Shown piece by piece: positions 63,001 through 64,000 of a stretch of 64,000 nucleotides of DNA; position 1 is the stretch's first letter, and every line of letters begins with the position of its first letter. The stretch covers positions 1-64,000 of the forward strand of contig CYKH01001464.1 in assembly GCA_001460835.1 (NCBI GenBank), in the 5' to 3' direction. The notes below the pieces were generated by a model. It saw nothing but the letters and a program-made list of their open reading frames with translations, did not search any database and was not told the origin of the DNA. This stretch comes from Bodo saltans (Eukaryota > Euglenozoa > Kinetoplastea > Eubodonida > Bodonidae). A program made the position numbers and the translations under genes.

Positions 63001-63166
63001 CGTTTCGAGAAAGGCCGAGAAGCGAGCCGTTGACGTTGATTCAACACTTCGCCGTGATACCAGAAATGCTGTCTTCACTGCAACGTCAGAAGCATCATCA
63101 GGGGCCCGTCGAAGCGCCGGCGCTGGTAAAATGAAGATGTCCAAGAAGACACGAGGAAAGCAGTAG
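60080..63166 (+). CDS. RNA cytidine acetyltransferase, NAT10/Kre33 family
   Basis: 1,028 residues from the ATG at 60080, matching the usual family length (human NAT10, 1,025). The enzyme makes N4-acetylcytidine in 18S rRNA and, with an adaptor, in some tRNAs, using acetyl-CoA and ATP; it works in the nucleolus on small-subunit precursors. Visible parts: the N-terminal TmcA-like domain beginning KRKVDDRIKFLVEEAARLKH; the P-loop AGRGRGKST near residue 300; the helicase-like Walker B LLVIDEAAAIPLP near 400; and the GNAT acetyl-CoA site RIATNPDLQRSGYGSRALSL near 632-651, with an extended insert after it. The tail is acidic then basic (KMKMSKKTRGKQ), fitting nucleolar targeting. All key motifs are intact, so it should be active. 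Confidence 0.95.
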   Translation: MSDEAPQLPTHKRKVDDRIKFLVEEAARLKHRGIVLLVGDRAKDQIVNLHHLVSRANHSSKVSMLWCMKQDVDFGSTGKKRQERVARLEVKGGMSTEASKEAFQTFLQQTTIRFCQYKETHRVLGQTFGMAVLQDFEALTPNTLARTMETVAGGGLIVIMLRAMRSLKQLYTIAMDVHSRYRTDAHRDVVPRFNERFLLSLMDCNLALCLDDDLNVLPFTTKMKNLGSSATHDKLDATLAIQGRLQHELDLATLKDRLKVSKDVGPLVALTQTIDQAKTVLSLMQSVTEKTLNTTCAITAGRGRGKSTALGIAVAGAIDQGYSNIFATAPTPENLQTFFEFVVKGLLELGYKERVDFEAMQSTNPEFAKCIIRVNVFRGHRQTVQYIAPQDSQRFSQAELLVIDEAAAIPLPIVKKMLGNYLVFFATTISGYEGTGRALSMKLVADMRKKGAAGATATDARSLRELSLQDPIRYGPSDPVEAWLNKLLCLEATSTKVPTSACPHPSTCELYYVNRDALFSYHPSAEKMLHTLVSLLVAAHYKNQPNDLQLMSDAPGHHLFVLCGPLANGSDIPEIYCVIHACEEGNIASSTMQSNMAKGLRPSGDMIPYTMAQYFLEDGFGKLGGLRVVRIATNPDLQRSGYGSRALSLLKEYYKGNIAIDSTANAEDAAVAAPSRSAEVEGDVAPRAKIPALLTPLHERPFEPLDYIGVSFGATNELFNFWKKAGFEMMYLRQVPNDTTGEHSCIMVHPIDYDATELRREFRHRFLALLSQSFRDLPIDLSLAIAMDLDAHIPQSLAKATTTDPATGSTLVDGVPQSSFQDLVDQFSVPDLKRLQLCSTAYVDNSVVWDLIPKVARMYFEKKCFKNVDGTEGVVLAHAQAAVLLAVGLQCKSVEALVDSATFAGVPAQQLRAFLNKGLSRIVEHFQKLQNEAKKTVVAEATAKRAREENEEDGADEEETVERFDAQGNLIGLSVSRKAEKRAVDVDSTLRRDTRNAVFTATSEASSGARRSAGAGKMKMSKKTRGKQ

Positions 63167-63365
63167 CTGTGTGGCGAGAGTGGATGAGATAATGTTTCGT
63201 TTTGTTCAAGCCGTTTAACACTTTACCACAACATCATTAAATCCAAAATCGTTGCAATGTGCGACTGGTGACGCTCGCATACAAAATATGAGGACATAAT
63301 AACAGAGTTGCGCCCGTTTCCCCTCGTTGATCATACAAAGACAGTATTTTGTAACAAACAAAGAC

Positions 63366-64000
63366 ATGGCCCATCATGCGATGCCGTTTCTTGTCGTGAA
63401 TTACGGCGCGGAAATGATTTTTATCTTAGACCAGCGCCTCCAGGCCCAAAACATCTCCGCTGAGAAGTCCTCAAAAGTCCTTCACGACGTCATTAAAGCA
63501 ATGTTCAGTCCAACGTTCGTTGACGAGCTCCTCCGTCCCCAGGCTCTCTACACGCCGGCGTTGACGAAAGAAATCTTCGACCGCTTGGCCCACAGTTCCA
63601 TCATGCGCCTCTCTGAAAATTCAATGGACAAACTCTACGACTTGATGACCATGGGCTGCAAATACCAGTACGTCACTATCCGCCATCCATATGAACTTGT
63701 GGAGGTCACTTTGAACCACTTGGAGAACGTACGTGCCTCGTTGACGTCAGACTCAGAGTACTTGAAAGAGGTGGAGACTCGCATGCACTCATTGATGGCC
63801 TCGCTTTCTGTTGGCACGCTCGCTGATTGCCGCTTGGGCTTGTTGAACTTTTTCCAAGGAAAGCGCGTGAAAGTATCGTTGTTTCTGCAGGAGGGCATGC
63901 AGAACCCTGACGCGACTTTGAACATTCCAGCCGACACGAGCCTTCCCCCGCTGTACACGTCGGAGCCACCAGGTACGGTCCGATACTTTGACCAAGGTCA
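63366..64000 (+). CDS. OSCP1 (organic solute carrier partner 1 / NOR1) homologue, N-terminal part
   Basis: The gene runs off the right edge after 211 codons; the frame is open to base 64000. The N-terminus (MPFLVVNYGAEMIFILDQRL, then AQNISAEKSSKVLHDVIKAM) follows OSCP1 closely. So do PTFVDELLRPQALYTPALTK, RLAHSSIMRLSENSMDKLYD and LMTMGCKYQYVTIRHPYELV, which includes the conserved MDKLYDLMTM block. OSCP1 is conserved in ciliated eukaryotes and has been associated with cilia and with regulated transport, but its biochemical role is unsettled. The ATG is 25 bases after AG at 63339-63340, preceded by CGCCCGTTTCCCCTCGTTGA. Confidence 0.93.
   Translation, partial: MAHHAMPFLVVNYGAEMIFILDQRLQAQNISAEKSSKVLHDVIKAMFSPTFVDELLRPQALYTPALTKEIFDRLAHSSIMRLSENSMDKLYDLMTMGCKYQYVTIRHPYELVEVTLNHLENVRASLTSDSEYLKEVETRMHSLMASLSVGTLADCRLGLLNFFQGKRVKVSLFLQEGMQNPDATLNIPADTSLPPLYTSEPPGTVRYFDQG

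Noticed and set aside
1-64000. tRNA, rRNA, CRISPR arrays, transposons or virus-like elements
   Set aside because: None could be supported by reading the spacers or proteins: no reverse transcriptase, integrase or transposase is encoded and no regular spaced repeat array occurs. A covariance-model search for tRNAs was not possible here.

Overview
The window looks like nuclear DNA of a free-living kinetoplastid flagellate, most probably Bodo saltans or a close relative. This is an inference. All convincing genes lie on the + strand, no spliceosomal intron is needed for any of them, spacers are short (about 140-780 bp), and most genes are preceded by a pyrimidine tract followed by the first AG. 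That is the layout of a polycistronic unit processed by spliced-leader trans-splicing. The protein families are purely eukaryotic and many are ciliary. I saw no convincing tRNA or rRNA gene, no transposon or virus-like element, and no CRISPR array, though tRNA detection by eye is weak.

Layout: 0-0.75 kb, end of a P4-ATPase lipid flippase. 1.1-5.1 kb, kinesin with armadillo repeats and calpain-domain-III-like modules. 5.65-5.97 kb, small mitochondrion-targeted protein. 6.4-9.4 kb, NSUN2/Trm4-type RNA m5C methyltransferase. 9.5-12.7 kb, CEP164-like WW/coiled-coil protein. 13.0-16.0 kb, XRN-family 5'-3' exonuclease with an unusual hydrophobic hairpin and RanBP2-type zinc finger. 16.8-32.5 kb, one giant surface protein gene (about 5,200 codons) broken into three frames. 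32.8-40.7 kb, four poorly characterised cytoskeletal-looking proteins. 40.9-42.1 kb, tail-anchored MSP/VAP protein. 42.5-45.3 kb, degenerate Rho-like GTPase fold fused to WW and coiled coil. 45.5-50.1 kb, TMEM94-like P-type ATPase relative. 50.3-53.6 kb, large low-complexity protein with three short MW...YGPE modules. 54.4-57.1 kb, TTC27 homologue in two frames. 57.4-59.9 kb, two uncharacterised proteins. 60.1-63.2 kb, NAT10/Kre33 RNA cytidine acetyltransferase. 63.4 kb to the edge, OSCP1.

As usual for kinetoplastids, neighbours do not form metabolic operons. Two loose themes appear: RNA modification and processing (NSUN2, XRN, NAT10, possibly TTC27), and flagellum or cytoskeleton (kinesin, CEP164, OSCP1, several coiled-coil proteins). 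The most striking locus is the giant protein: signal sequence, two lectin-like modules, several dozen YVG-type beta-sandwich repeats, seven predicted membrane helices and a cytoplasmic tail.

Several breaks look like recent tandem duplications or assembly faults rather than gene decay: a 161-bp duplication in the XRN zinc finger, a 46-bp-spaced duplication at 26.5 kb, and single shifts near 18.97 kb and 56.23 kb. The coding sequence on both sides of each remains well conserved in character.
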